43,474 nucleotides of DNA from Bacteroidota bacterium (GCA_029558535.1 JAKQEK010000058.1:1-43474), one strand, 5' to 3'. Counted from the first letter of the stretch, positions 7,557 to 17,079 are shown. The notes: generated by a model not told the origin, from the sequence alone. Program-made: numbers and translations.

Positions 7557-10328
7557 TTATCTAATTGTTATTTTACTTACAATTTTATGCTCAGACATTT
7601 GAATTTCAATAAAATACATTCCCGAACTCAAAGAACTTAAGTCAATTGTATTTCTGTCAGAATTAAGTTTAATGAGCTTGACTTCTTTACCGATTACATT
7701 ATTTATTCTTACAGTGGCTTTAGTTTCGGGGATATCAATATTTAAAATGCCATCGGTAGGATTTGGATAAATACTGATTTTAGAAATTAAATCATCTTCC
7801 ACTGCCGAACAGTCTGTTACAGTAATATAACTGTTTCTAGTAACGCTGTTATTACCTCCTGCATTTGTTGCTTTAAGTGTAATACTGTATGTTCCCGGGG
7901 TATTATAGACAATAGTCGGGTTTTGTTGAGTACTGCTCGAAGGAGTTGCACCAGGACAAGTCCATAACCATGATGTTGGAGAGTTAGTCGAAGCATCTGT
8001 AAGATTTACTGTCAAACTTGCACAACCTGAGGTAGGAGCTCCTGTAAAATTAGCGACAGGAGCTAAAACTCCCTGTTCGGTAAAAACAACGATATCATCA
8101 ATCATAAAAACAAAAGCATCATTCGATACACATTGAATTGCAAGATAAACATCCTGATTATTATATGCAGATAGATTATAGGAGTATTGAGTCCATGTTG
8201 TAGGAGCTTCTATATATGTTCCTGATGATATCTTAGTGAAACTCCCGATACTGTTATTTGTTGTAGAAACATAAACATTGAATCTTTCTTTACCCCATTG
8301 GTCAGTAAGGGTTTTAGCCCAAAATGAAAATGAAGAATTTGACAATAGGCTTATTTTTGGTGTAATGAACCAATCATTGTTAGCCGGAGTAGTTGCCGAA
8401 AAGCAAGCTCCGTATTTTGTCCCACCATGAGCAGCCCACGTAGCAGATGCAACAGGGGTAGTGGTTGCCGGATTAAATGCCATAAATGAGCCGGTATATC
8501 CTTCATTGTTAAAATCGTAATCACTAGAGGCATATGAAGCATTTCCATCTCCGTCGTATGTAGTGCAAGGGCTAAACTGATCAACAGCAAAATCGGTGCA
8601 AGCTTCAAAATCATAAGTAAAACCGCTGCCTGGGTCAGTAACTGTGATATAGCCTGTTTTAGTTACGCTTGCATTGGTTGTGCTGGTATAAACTGTTAAA
8701 GAAACATTATATGTCCCTGCAGTATTATAAATAATTACAGGGGCTGCGCTAGAAGATGTCGATGGTGTACCACCCTGAAATGTCCATGATCTGCTTGTAA
8801 TAGTTCCTCCTGAAGATAAATCAGTAAAAGTTACGGAATTACCAACTGTAACACTTGTGGGAGAGCCACTAAAATCAGCTATTAAACCTACATTGTTCGG
8901 GTCGAGGTATTCACATGATGTTGCAGTCCCAGCCGGATCAAGCCATGGTTGCAATCTGTCAGCATTTGTCGAACCATTTGAAAGCCAATGATATGAAAAT
9001 TTGCCGTATAAGTCAGGGTAATTAGTATTATCACAGGTTGATGACCCACCCGATAAAGTCCCAATTATCAGCCCATTATTATCAAAAATTGGTGACCCTG
9101 ATGAACCTCCTTCCGTTACTCCATGTCCATTATCTGTTTGTGACCAATAAACTCTCCAGTGTGCATTGGTGGCTCCTGTTTCTGTTTGTCCATTATAGGT
9201 TGCTGATGATAATGCACTTGTGTATGTTGAGATTTTTTTAATATCTCCGGATGGATGATGAATACTTACACCACTCGAACTCGCTGATAAATTATTACGC
9301 CATCCATTGTAAACAGCTCCGATATTTTTTAAGGTCGTGGCTGTTGTGTTTAATTGCAATAATAAGAAATCTGAACCACCATCTAGCGGAGCTCTGGCTT
9401 TCTTTGTACATCCTGTAATATTATTCCCGGTAGGTTGAGCGGTTGCGGTACATCCCGGAGATTCATAATTAAATCTGAAAATCCATTGTCCGAAGTCGCT
9501 GGTGCTTACATCACCTCCACAATGATCAGCAGTTAAAAAGTATGGAGTTTGGTCATTACTAGTATTGTTAACTAATGAACCTGTACAATATCCGGCAGAC
9601 CAACCATCCACAACATAAATTCTTGCAACACCTTTTTGTTGTGTTCTCCAGTTGTTCCCTTCAGAGCAATTGACATTTACCTGACATTCATCAGATGCTC
9701 CATAACCAGTAGATTTTAGATTCCTGTAATCATACAAATCTTCTCCACGATAGATGTATGAATACATACTTATTTCCAGTATCGGTAAAACGATATTAAC
9801 ATCACCGTTTATAGATTTAGTCTTTGGTGCTGTATATTCTATAATTATTTCATTTCCGTACAGAATTCCGATTGCATAACTGCCTCCATCTTCATTGTCT
9901 AAATGCGTGTAAGGACCAAGAATTACACTTCTGTCTTTATTATATATAAATAATTGAGAACCAACAGGTAGTGAAAATTCATCAAAATGAATCGCACATG
10001 ATTTTGCACCATCGCTTGACATTGTTAATCTCCAAATATCTTTTCCGTCTGAGGTCTTATCCCAGGTACCACTATTTAAAATATTTAAATTAACCGGTAC
10101 TAAACGCGCAATTTTATACATTGTCCCATCTTTTTCATCTTGGGAATCTTCGGCAATAATTAATTCCATTGATGGAGGATTAACATAAATGTGGTCAATA
10201 TAATCTTCAGCTAGTTTATCTTTAAAACTGTCGGGTAAAATGCCGGTATTTATTTGTCCGCAAAGTATCCCAATTGAAGCGTTTATAAATATACTTACAA
10301 TTAACAATTTTGTGTAAATTTTTCTCAT
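7557..10328 (-). CDS. Secreted trypsin-like (lysyl-endopeptidase-type) protease with PKD domains and T9SS tail
   Basis: A 923-residue exported protease. It has a signal peptide at 1-24 and a propeptide-like region to ~210. The chymotrypsin-fold domain (~215-475) carries the triad His269 (TADHC), Asp320 (GGSDFLLLQL) and Ser410 (GGSSGSPIF). The many Cys residues and the overall layout match the Achromobacter lysyl endopeptidase group. A PKD domain follows (~483-570), then a choice-of-anchor-J/MAM-like sandwich (DNDW-type core written as NNDWFITP, ending in FMIDDIVVF), a second PKD domain (SPTSWLWTC), and a type A T9SS sorting domain (IYPNPTDGIL, SSLSSGMYFIEI, KITIR). Expected at the cell surface or released, digesting proteins. 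Start is the ATG of MRKIYTK; a plausible promoter lies about 50 bases upstream. Substrate specificity for Lys is inferred from the family only. Confidence 0.92.
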   Translation of the reverse strand: MRKIYTKLLIVSIFINASIGILCGQINTGILPDSFKDKLAEDYIDHIYVNPPSMELIIAEDSQDEKDGTMYKIARLVPVNLNILNSGTWDKTSDGKDIWRLTMSSDGAKSCAIHFDEFSLPVGSQLFIYNKDRSVILGPYTHLDNEDGGSYAIGILYGNEIIIEYTAPKTKSINGDVNIVLPILEISMYSYIYRGEDLYDYRNLKSTGYGASDECQVNVNCSEGNNWRTQQKGVARIYVVDGWSAGYCTGSLVNNTSNDQTPYFLTADHCGGDVSTSDFGQWIFRFNYESPGCTATAQPTGNNITGCTKKARAPLDGGSDFLLLQLNTTATTLKNIGAVYNGWRNNLSASSSGVSIHHPSGDIKKISTYTSALSSATYNGQTETGATNAHWRVYWSQTDNGHGVTEGGSSGSPIFDNNGLIIGTLSGGSSTCDNTNYPDLYGKFSYHWLSNGSTNADRLQPWLDPAGTATSCEYLDPNNVGLIADFSGSPTSVTVGNSVTFTDLSSGGTITSRSWTFQGGTPSTSSSAAPVIIYNTAGTYNVSLTVYTSTTNASVTKTGYITVTDPGSGFTYDFEACTDFAVDQFSPCTTYDGDGNASYASSDYDFNNEGYTGSFMAFNPATTTPVASATWAAHGGTKYGACFSATTPANNDWFITPKISLLSNSSFSFWAKTLTDQWGKERFNVYVSTTNNSIGSFTKISSGTYIEAPTTWTQYSYNLSAYNNQDVYLAIQCVSNDAFVFMIDDIVVFTEQGVLAPVANFTGAPTSGCASLTVNLTDASTNSPTSWLWTCPGATPSSSTQQNPTIVYNTPGTYSITLKATNAGGNNSVTRNSYITVTDCSAVEDDLISKISIYPNPTDGILNIDIPETKATVRINNVIGKEVKLIKLNSDRNTIDLSSLSSGMYFIEIQMSEHKIVSKITIR

Positions 10329-10376
10329 AAATTACTATAGTTTACATTAATATTAATTCTTAATTTTCTTATTGGA

Positions 10377-10384
10377 CAAAATTA
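10377..10384 (-). promoter_or_regulatory. Candidate -7 element for the secreted trypsin-like protease
   Basis: On the minus strand this reads TAATTTTG, matching TAnnTTTG, about 50 bases before the protease start. No convincing TTG is present at -33, so the assignment is tentative. Confidence 0.35.
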
Positions 10385-10447
10385 GTAAAAATATGGTTGC
10401 ATAAAGAATAATTAACTCTAAAATATATTTAAAGCATTAACACTAGG

Positions 10448-10475
10448 TTGTAGTATAAATAAATTGATATATTTG
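10448..10475 (+). promoter_or_regulatory. Bacteroidota-type promoter for mnmD
   Basis: TTG at 10448-10450, a 17-base spacer, then TATATTTG at 10468-10475 (TAnnTTTG). The start codon at 10495 leaves a leader of about 12 bases. Confidence 0.55.
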
Positions 10476-10494
10476 TCCTCAGACAAAACGCTTT

Positions 10495-11154
10495 ATGTCC
10501 TGGCAAAATAATTTAGTAAATACAGCAGATAATTCAAAAACACTGTTCTCGCAAAGATTTAAACAGCATTATCATAGCATTAATGGTGCTGTTACCGAAT
10601 CAATGCATATTTATATAGGATTAGGATTACAAAGTTTTACAAACAAGAAAATAAATATTCTTGAGATTGGTTACGGTACCGGGCTTAATGCACTATTGTC
10701 ATATAAAGAAAATTTAGAACTTAATAATTTGATATTTTATCACGGGATTGATATAATTCCTGTTGAATTTGCAATTTTGCAAGAATTAGGTTATGGTAAA
10801 ATAATTGAGGACTGTAATATTGAACTGTCAGAGTTTTGTACGAATTGGGGTGTGAATATTAAATTAAGTGATAATTTTATTTTAAAGAAACAAAAATCTG
10901 ACTTACTTGATTTTTTTACTGACACAGTTTATGACCTTATATATTTTGACGCTTTTTCACCTGAGGTACAGCCTGAAATGTGGACTGAAAAGGTTATGGA
11001 AAAAATAGCATCATTACTAAATCAGGGGGGCATTCTTGTAACTTATTGCAGCAAAGGAATTGTAAAGCAAAATCTTAGAAAGGTAGGTTTTGATGTAAAG
11101 CGTTATAAAGGACCTCCGGGTAAACACCATGTTATTCGTGCAACCAAAATATAA
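10495..11154 (+). CDS. mnmD: tRNA 5-methylaminomethyl-2-thiouridine methyltransferase MnmD
   Basis: A 219-residue SAM-dependent methyltransferase of the DUF752/Methyltransf_30 family. In this family it performs the last methylation that makes 5-methylaminomethyl(-2-thio)uridine at the tRNA wobble position; in E. coli the same step is the N-terminal half of the fused MnmC. The SAM loop ILEIGYGTGLNAL is at residues 55-67 and the family signature DAFSPEVQPEMW at 152-163. The end, with GILVTYCSKG and PGKHHVIRATK, is also characteristic. There is no FAD oxidase domain, so it is the standalone MnmD form usual in Bacteroidota. It is transcribed divergently from the trypsin-like protease out of a 166-base shared gap, and lies 68 bases before the subtilisin gene. 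Confidence 0.9.
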   Translation: MSWQNNLVNTADNSKTLFSQRFKQHYHSINGAVTESMHIYIGLGLQSFTNKKINILEIGYGTGLNALLSYKENLELNNLIFYHGIDIIPVEFAILQELGYGKIIEDCNIELSEFCTNWGVNIKLSDNFILKKQKSDLLDFFTDTVYDLIYFDAFSPEVQPEMWTEKVMEKIASLLNQGGILVTYCSKGIVKQNLRKVGFDVKRYKGPPGKHHVIRATKI

Positions 11155-11158
11155 AAAA

Positions 11159-11191
11159 TTGCATTTTGTATTAAAAAATATTTTAATTTTG
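11159..11191 (+). promoter_or_regulatory. Candidate promoter for the subtilisin-like protease
   Basis: TTG at 11159-11161, then 22 bases, then TAATTTTG at 11184-11191, matching TAnnTTTG. A second TTG at 11166-11168 is only 15 bases away. The leader would be about 25 bases. Confidence 0.45.
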
Positions 11192-11222
11192 GCTATTCTT
11201 AAACTATTAAAATTTAACACTT

Positions 11223-14200
11223 ATGAGAACATTTACCAGAACAGTTTTATTGATAATGCTAATGACATTACCGGTTTTTAGTATTATGGCTCAAACCGTT
11301 AATTCATTATGGGTTGATGGTAGAATTTATTTAAAAATTTCTGATAATGCAGCTTTTAATTTTCAGGAACAAAACGGAAAGATAAGTCCTGCTGATGTTT
11401 ATTTTCTTGATGGATTGGTTGAAAGATATGGGATTACAGAAATGAGTAACCCTTTCAAATCGACAAAGAGTGATGTGCTTCAGCGTACATTTAGGCTGGA
11501 TTTTGAAAATATTAGTGAAATTAACAATCTTATACGTGAATTGTCACAGAACCCGGCAATAGAATATGCAGAGCCGGCACCTTTGTTTTTTATCTCATTA
11601 ACACCGAATGACCCATATTATAATGCAAGTCTTAGTGGCGGTTTATTCGGTAGTGCAAATAGTTCGTGGCATTTGAATCTGATAAATGCAGATGAGGCAT
11701 GGGATGTTACTGTTGGAAATCCTGATATAGTTGTCGCTGTATTAGATAATGCAATTTGGATTGACCATCCTGATTTAGCCAATAAAGTAGTTTTAGCTGT
11801 TGATCTAGGTAATGGAGATGACGATCCAAATCCTCCTGAAGCAACTTATATCTGGTCTCATGGAACACATTCTGCGGGTTTGATTGCTGCCGAAACAAAT
11901 AATGGTATTGGAGTAGCTTCAATAGGTAATGGCATTAGTATTATGGCTGTAAAACTTGGCGATGATGCAAGTGACGGTCAGGCTATGGCAGCTGGTTATG
12001 AAGGAATTACCTGGGCGGCAGATCATGGCGCAGATGTAATAAATATGTCATGGGGTAGTCCAATGTTTTTTCAGACTATGCAGAATATTGTAAATTATGC
12101 TTACAATTTAGGCTGTGTTTTAGTTGGGGCAGCAGGTAATAATGGCAATGGCATGGAAACACAGATGAATCCGGATATTCCGATTAATTATGTTGGCTAT
12201 CCAGCAGCTTTAGATCATGTTATTGCCGTTGGTTCTTGCGATGTGGGAAATAATAAATCTGATTTTTCCAATTACGGATTATGGATTGATGTTTTGGCTC
12301 CAGGAGGTTATGCAACATCTGGTCTTTTGGGTATTGGCGCTTTTACAATATTAAGCACAACATATAATGTAGCAGGTTCTGCCTGGGACATGATAAATGG
12401 AACTACTGGTGGAGCAGCTTCATTTGGTGTCTCTGGAAATTATGACCTTATGCAGGGAACTTCAATGGCTTGTCCGGTTACCTCCGGTTTGTGTGGTTTG
12501 ATTCTTTCTGCTAATCCTGATTTGACTCCCGAAGAATTGACAGCTTTATTAAAATCTACTTGTGATAATGTAAATGCACAAAATTCTGCATTTATTGATT
12601 CTATTGGTGCCGGAAGAATAAATGCTTTTGCTGCTGTTACTGCTGCTACTGATTTGTTAGCTCCTTTGGTAGCTGACTTTATGGCTAGTGTAGTGGTTAT
12701 ACCTGAAGGTGGAACAGTTGATTTCACTGATTTAACTACAGGTTCACCTACTTCATGGGCATGGACTTTTGAAGGTGGACTACCAAATGCCAGTACAGAG
12801 CAAAATCCTGAAGCAATTACATATAATGAAGCAGGAGTGTATTCTGTGGCTTTAACTGCCAGTGACGGAGAAAATGAGGATACTGAAATTAAAACGATGT
12901 ACATAATAGTTGGTCAAAGTGGGGGAGTGGCTGAAAGTGGATGGATTGAGCAAAATACACATTTTACCAGCCCGTATCGTGGAGTTTTCCAAACCGAAAT
13001 AGTTGATGAAAACACAGCATGGATTTTAACATATGATGGAACGGGAGGAAGTATAACTCGTGATTTTGCTCGTACTACAGATGGTGGAAATACTTGGGTG
13101 CCGGATACAATAGATGTTGCGACAAATTATGCCCCCGGTGATATAAGTGCAGTAGATGGAACAACTGCTTGGGTTGCAGTTTATGATGTTAATGGCGGTG
13201 GTGGTATTTATAAAACTACTGACGGTGGCGTAAACTGGACTCATCAGACAACTGCTGCTTTTAGTGATGCTGCAAGTTTCTGTAATTGTGTACATATGTT
13301 CAATGAAAATGAAGGATATTGCCAGGGTGATCCAATTAATAGCGAATTTGAAATATATAGGACTGTTGATGGTGGCGAAAACTGGGTTTTGGTTAATGGT
13401 GCCAATATCCCAAATCCTACATCAGGTGAAATGGGTTGGACAGGTGTAGATTGTGCTGTTGGTGATATTGCATGGTTTGGAACAAATACAGGTCGAGTGT
13501 TTAAATCAACAGACAAAGGTGCTACTTGGTCAGTTTATAATTCAGGTCAAGCAAATATTAGTAATTTGTCTTTTTCTGATGAAAACAATGGAGTTGCAAT
13601 TTGTCAAGTAACTAATTCTACTACTGGAGTAATCGAAAGCTGGAAAATGATTAAAACTGCTGATGGCGGACAAAATTGGTCTGTTATTCCTGTTGCAGAT
13701 CAGTACCTTTCTGATGTTTCTGCTGTTCCAGGAAAACCGGGTATGTACGTAGGTACAAAAATATCCCAAACTTTAGAATCAAACTTTTCAGCCTATAGTC
13801 TTGATTTTGGCACATCATGGACACCAATTGATGATTCTGTTCAATATACTAATGTTGTGATGTTTAACGAAGATTGTGGCTGGGCAGGTGGCTTTAACTG
13901 GGATGCAAATAGCGGTGGTATATATAAATGGATAGGAATTGCTCCAACTGATGAGCCATATTTTACTTCTTCACCTGATTTAGAAGTTGTAGAATTTGAA
14001 ACTTATACATACAATATCGTTTCTGAAGATCCTAATGAATTAACTTTGACGCTTTCAGCTCCTGTAAAACCTGATTGGCTTGTTTTAACCGATAATGGCG
14101 ATGGAACCGGAACTCTTACTGGTACTGCTCCCGAAATTGAGGGCGAAACAGAAGATTTCTCAATAACCTTACATGTAAGTAATGGAGAGTTTGGTGCAGA

Positions 14201-14756
14201 TCAAGAATTTGTAATTACTGTTTTGACTTCAAATCAAGCTCCTGAATTTACATCTGAAAATCCTACTACACACGTTCAGTTTATTCCATTTGAGTATATT
14301 GTTACAGCTTCTGATCCTGATGAAGATGACCTGGTTATTACAGCACCGACATTACCATCTTGGGCAAGTTTTGTTGACAATGGCGATGGTACTGCAGTTG
14401 TTAGTGGAACTCCTGAAACTACAAGTTTCTTGGGATTTCAGATTATTCTTGTGGTTACCGATGGAATGTTCGAAGATACCCAAAATTTTAGATTGCAGGT
14501 AACGGCTAATAGTGTTGAAGATTTTGGATATGGTGCAATCAATATTTACCCAAATCCTACTGCAGGACTAATCAATCTTAAGAATTGTCAGAATTCCAAA
14601 TATGAAATTTTGGATATTGTCGGTCAGGTAATATTTGAAGGTAATATTGATGATTCAGATTCTTATATTGATATAAAGGATTTTGCCAAAGGTAATTTCT
14701 TTATTAGATTGTATAATGATGAAAAAATACTTACTGTTAAAATAGTAAAACTTTAA
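11223..14756 (+). CDS. Secreted subtilisin-like (S8) protease with PKD, BNR-like propeller and T9SS tail
   Basis: A 1177-residue exported protease with a signal peptide at 1-24 and an inhibitor-like propeptide to ~125. The S8 domain is at ~150-475 with Asp175 (VAVLDNAIWIDHPDL), His213 (SHGTHSAG), oxyanion Asn306 (GAAGNNG) and Ser414 (GTSMACP). A PKD domain (~485-570) and then a beta-propeller-like stretch follow, the latter with five Ycf48/BNR-type motifs: RTTDGGNTW, KTTDGGVNW, RTVDGGENW, KSTDKGATW and KTADGGQNW. Two cadherin/He_PIG-like sandwich domains (PEFTSENP, PSWASFVDNGDG) lead to a type A T9SS domain (IYPNPTAGLINL, ending KIVKL). In S8 proteases the residues after the catalytic Asp are usually SG or TG; here they are NA. 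Expected at the cell surface. The propeller may hold substrate or anchor the enzyme, which is inference. Confidence 0.93.
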   Translation: MRTFTRTVLLIMLMTLPVFSIMAQTVNSLWVDGRIYLKISDNAAFNFQEQNGKISPADVYFLDGLVERYGITEMSNPFKSTKSDVLQRTFRLDFENISEINNLIRELSQNPAIEYAEPAPLFFISLTPNDPYYNASLSGGLFGSANSSWHLNLINADEAWDVTVGNPDIVVAVLDNAIWIDHPDLANKVVLAVDLGNGDDDPNPPEATYIWSHGTHSAGLIAAETNNGIGVASIGNGISIMAVKLGDDASDGQAMAAGYEGITWAADHGADVINMSWGSPMFFQTMQNIVNYAYNLGCVLVGAAGNNGNGMETQMNPDIPINYVGYPAALDHVIAVGSCDVGNNKSDFSNYGLWIDVLAPGGYATSGLLGIGAFTILSTTYNVAGSAWDMINGTTGGAASFGVSGNYDLMQGTSMACPVTSGLCGLILSANPDLTPEELTALLKSTCDNVNAQNSAFIDSIGAGRINAFAAVTAATDLLAPLVADFMASVVVIPEGGTVDFTDLTTGSPTSWAWTFEGGLPNASTEQNPEAITYNEAGVYSVALTASDGENEDTEIKTMYIIVGQSGGVAESGWIEQNTHFTSPYRGVFQTEIVDENTAWILTYDGTGGSITRDFARTTDGGNTWVPDTIDVATNYAPGDISAVDGTTAWVAVYDVNGGGGIYKTTDGGVNWTHQTTAAFSDAASFCNCVHMFNENEGYCQGDPINSEFEIYRTVDGGENWVLVNGANIPNPTSGEMGWTGVDCAVGDIAWFGTNTGRVFKSTDKGATWSVYNSGQANISNLSFSDENNGVAICQVTNSTTGVIESWKMIKTADGGQNWSVIPVADQYLSDVSAVPGKPGMYVGTKISQTLESNFSAYSLDFGTSWTPIDDSVQYTNVVMFNEDCGWAGGFNWDANSGGIYKWIGIAPTDEPYFTSSPDLEVVEFETYTYNIVSEDPNELTLTLSAPVKPDWLVLTDNGDGTGTLTGTAPEIEGETEDFSITLHVSNGEFGADQEFVITVLTSNQAPEFTSENPTTHVQFIPFEYIVTASDPDEDDLVITAPTLPSWASFVDNGDGTAVVSGTPETTSFLGFQIILVVTDGMFEDTQNFRLQVTANSVEDFGYGAINIYPNPTAGLINLKNCQNSKYEILDIVGQVIFEGNIDDSDSYIDIKDFAKGNFFIRLYNDEKILTVKIVKL

Positions 14757-14772
14757 CAGTATTATATAGATT

Positions 14773-14860
14773 AAAGCACTGCATAAGTATTATTATACGA
14801 TTATTGAGCTTTAAAACTTGGTAATTGATAAATATAGTGATATTTTTGCAGTGCTTTTTT
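14773..14860 (+). terminator. Long-loop inverted repeat, possible terminator of the subtilisin gene
   Basis: AAAGCACTGCA (14773-14783) and TGCAGTGCTTT (14847-14857) are perfect 11-base reverse complements separated by 63 bases, and a run of six T ends at 14860. The right arm begins inside the -10/-7 promoter motif of the next gene. The long loop makes a classical terminator less certain. Confidence 0.45.
14818..14848 (+). promoter_or_regulatory. Bacteroidota-type promoter for the gene at 14868
   Basis: TTG at 14818-14820, a 20-base spacer, then TATTTTTG at 14841-14848 (TAnnTTTG). The start codon is only ~13 bases beyond the likely transcription start. The motif overlaps the right arm of the inverted repeat at 14773-14857. 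Confidence 0.55.
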
Positions 14861-14867
14861 ATTTAAT

Positions 14868-15485
14868 ATGGATTATAAAGAGATATTAGGATTTGCCGGA
14901 ATTCTCCTTGGAATATTTGCTTTATTGGCTAAGGGGAAAACACAAAGAAGAGTATTTTATTTTTTAGCAATCACTTGTTTGTTGGTTTATAGTATTATTA
15001 AGCCAATATACCCATTTACTATTTTGATGATAATTGCGATGGGTTATTATTTCTATTCGATTTATAAAGCGAAACAAAGCAAAGTTTCAATAAATCTTTT
15101 GGAAGTTGAATATGACAATAACTATATTACAGAATTTATAAAAAATTATAAAAAGGATATTTATAATTTTTTTCCATTTTATAAACCTGAAAAATCTCAC
15201 AGATGTTTTTTGTTGATGAGAGATATGAATCTTGCTGGAATCTTTATTGCCGATATAAAAGATGATGTTATGACAATTGAGGTGGATTATACAAAACCTA
15301 TATATAGAGACCGAGAGATTGGGAATTATATTTATAAGCAGAATCCCGGGAATTTTAAAAAACTTGGAGTGAGTAAATTAAGAGCAAAATCTTATCACAA
15401 AGGACACAGTAGATTTCTTTTGCAAATGGGTTTTGAACAAACATATATTGATAATCAGATGTATTTTGTTAAAAATTTGGATTAA
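14868..15485 (+). CDS. Membrane protein with C-terminal GNAT-like domain
   Basis: A 205-residue protein. The first ~70 residues hold three hydrophobic segments (about 6-21, 28-46 and 49-66), a small integral membrane domain without a typical signal peptide. The rest is soluble and ends in a pattern of the GNAT acyltransferase fold: a strand MTIEVDYTKP, then RDREIGNYIY in the place of the acetyl-CoA-binding loop and helix, then KGHSRFLLQMGF, which is like the final HxxYxKxGF helix-strand of acetyltransferases. The usual Q/RxxGxG/A loop is not clear, so catalytic activity is uncertain. I recognise no named family. It stands alone between two T9SS cargo genes and has its own promoter with a very short leader. 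Confidence 0.6.
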   Translation: MDYKEILGFAGILLGIFALLAKGKTQRRVFYFLAITCLLVYSIIKPIYPFTILMIIAMGYYFYSIYKAKQSKVSINLLEVEYDNNYITEFIKNYKKDIYNFFPFYKPEKSHRCFLLMRDMNLAGIFIADIKDDVMTIEVDYTKPIYRDREIGNYIYKQNPGNFKKLGVSKLRAKSYHKGHSRFLLQMGFEQTYIDNQMYFVKNLD

Positions 15486-15536
15486 AAGCCACTATTTTTG
15501 TTATTAATGCGTCTATTGTATAAAGTTTATTAGAAA

Positions 15537-17051
15537 ATGTTTAAATATTTTAATATTTTTTGTTTTGTTTTATTCGGAATAGTTACATATTCTCAAACTG
15601 ATATTCCGGACGAACCTAAATTGATATCAGCTTCCATTGTTCCGGAAGCATTGCCTGCAGAGGCAGTGCTAAAATGGAATCCAAGCGATTCTTTGGATGT
15701 CGCAGGCTACATAATGTATCAAGTTGTCAATACAGTAACAGAAACTATTGATACCGTTTGGGGAAGATTAACAACTGAGTATTCATATAATTTTTCTCTT
15801 CCTGGTGCGGGTCCAAAGCAATTTCGCATTGCAGCTTTTGATGATATGTTCTTTAAAAGCAAAATTACTGATCCACATACTACAATTTTTTTGAGTAAGC
15901 AATATGATAAATGTAATAATATTGTTAATCTGACATGGACAGCATATAATGGATGGACAAATGGTATAAATAAATATAATATTTACAGAAGAGAGCAGGA
16001 CGGAAGCTATGAGTTATTGACATCAGTAAGTTCTTCAAAGTTAAATTATCATGATGATGATGTTGGATTTAATAAAACATATTATTATTATATAGAGGCT
16101 ATTAGTAATAGCGCTTATACCGCAACATCGAATTCTGTAGGTGTTGTTACCGAGTCTTATATTTTACCGCGTTATTTGTATGCTGTATCTGCTTCTGTTA
16201 CGGGTGATGATATTGTTGTTAAGTTTATTATGGACAATTCAGCCGAAATATCAGAATATAGAATTCAACGTTCTTTGTCATTTGACGGGACATATTCGAC
16301 AATTCATAGTTTTGTTAATACCGGAGAATCTGAGGTATTATTTACAGATACAGATGTAAATGTCGGAGAAAGAAACTATTATTACAGAATAGTGTCAGTT
16401 AATCCATGTGGAATTGTAAATTCTTATTCAAATTATGCTACAAACATACTTCTAAATGTAGAGACATTGGAGAATTTGCAGCATAATGTTGAGTGGACAC
16501 AGTATAAAGACTGGGAAGGTGGTGTTTTTGATTATCATGTTTATAGAGTTTTTGATGGCGTTGGATCAGAAATAGCTGTTAATACTCATGATGATTTGAA
16601 TTATAATTATGATATTGCTTGGTATGTGAAATACTGCCATGATCGTAGTATTTATATGACAAATAAGTTTTGTTACTACGTGGAAGCATATGAAAATCCC
16701 AGTCACGATTATAGTACAAGTATTGGTATTAGCAGGTCTAATGTTTCTTGCGTTTTTCATGATCCGGTTATCTGGATGCCGGATGCTTTTAATTTGTCAT
16801 CATACGAGCCAAAAAATTGTGAATTTAAACCGATAATCTCTTTTGCCGAAAAAGAACCATACGAATTTATTGTTTATGACAGGGAAGGATTTGAAATTTT
16901 TAAAACTAACGAAACTTTTACGGGATGGAATGGTAGTTTGAATTTTAACAGTATTGCACCGTCTCAAATGTATATATACTATATCAGGTATTTTGATTAC
17001 AAGAATAAAGAACACATTAAAGTAGGGACATTCTATTTATTTGTTCAGTAA
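15537..17051 (+). CDS. Secreted fibronectin-III-like protein with type B T9SS tail
   Basis: A 504-residue exported protein with a signal peptide at 1-19 (cleavage near VTYSQ). Four fibronectin type III-like units follow, marked by repeated YNIYRREQDG / YRIQRSLSFDG / YHVYRVFDG strands and YYYYIEA / YYYRIVS / CYYVEAY strands. The last ~85 residues match the gliding-motility-associated (type B, CHU_C) T9SS domain: WMPDAFNL, FIVYDREGFEIF, FTGWNGSL and PSQMYIYYIRY. The usual NRWG is EREG-like (DREG) here, and the end FYLFVQ lacks the common terminal basic residue. It probably serves as a surface adhesin or scaffold; the ligand is unknown. A TATTTTTG motif at 15493-15500 could be its -7 promoter element, but the -33 TTG spacing is poor. 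Confidence 0.8.
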   Translation: MFKYFNIFCFVLFGIVTYSQTDIPDEPKLISASIVPEALPAEAVLKWNPSDSLDVAGYIMYQVVNTVTETIDTVWGRLTTEYSYNFSLPGAGPKQFRIAAFDDMFFKSKITDPHTTIFLSKQYDKCNNIVNLTWTAYNGWTNGINKYNIYRREQDGSYELLTSVSSSKLNYHDDDVGFNKTYYYYIEAISNSAYTATSNSVGVVTESYILPRYLYAVSASVTGDDIVVKFIMDNSAEISEYRIQRSLSFDGTYSTIHSFVNTGESEVLFTDTDVNVGERNYYYRIVSVNPCGIVNSYSNYATNILLNVETLENLQHNVEWTQYKDWEGGVFDYHVYRVFDGVGSEIAVNTHDDLNYNYDIAWYVKYCHDRSIYMTNKFCYYVEAYENPSHDYSTSIGISRSNVSCVFHDPVIWMPDAFNLSSYEPKNCEFKPIISFAEKEPYEFIVYDREGFEIFKTNETFTGWNGSLNFNSIAPSQMYIYYIRYFDYKNKEHIKVGTFYLFVQ

Positions 17052-17079
17052 TTCTACCATTATATTTTCATTTAATTAC

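Noticed and set aside
12440..13516. Minus-strand open frames opposite the subtilisin gene
   Set aside because: They overlap the protease with clear catalytic motifs on the plus strand and show no coherent domain.
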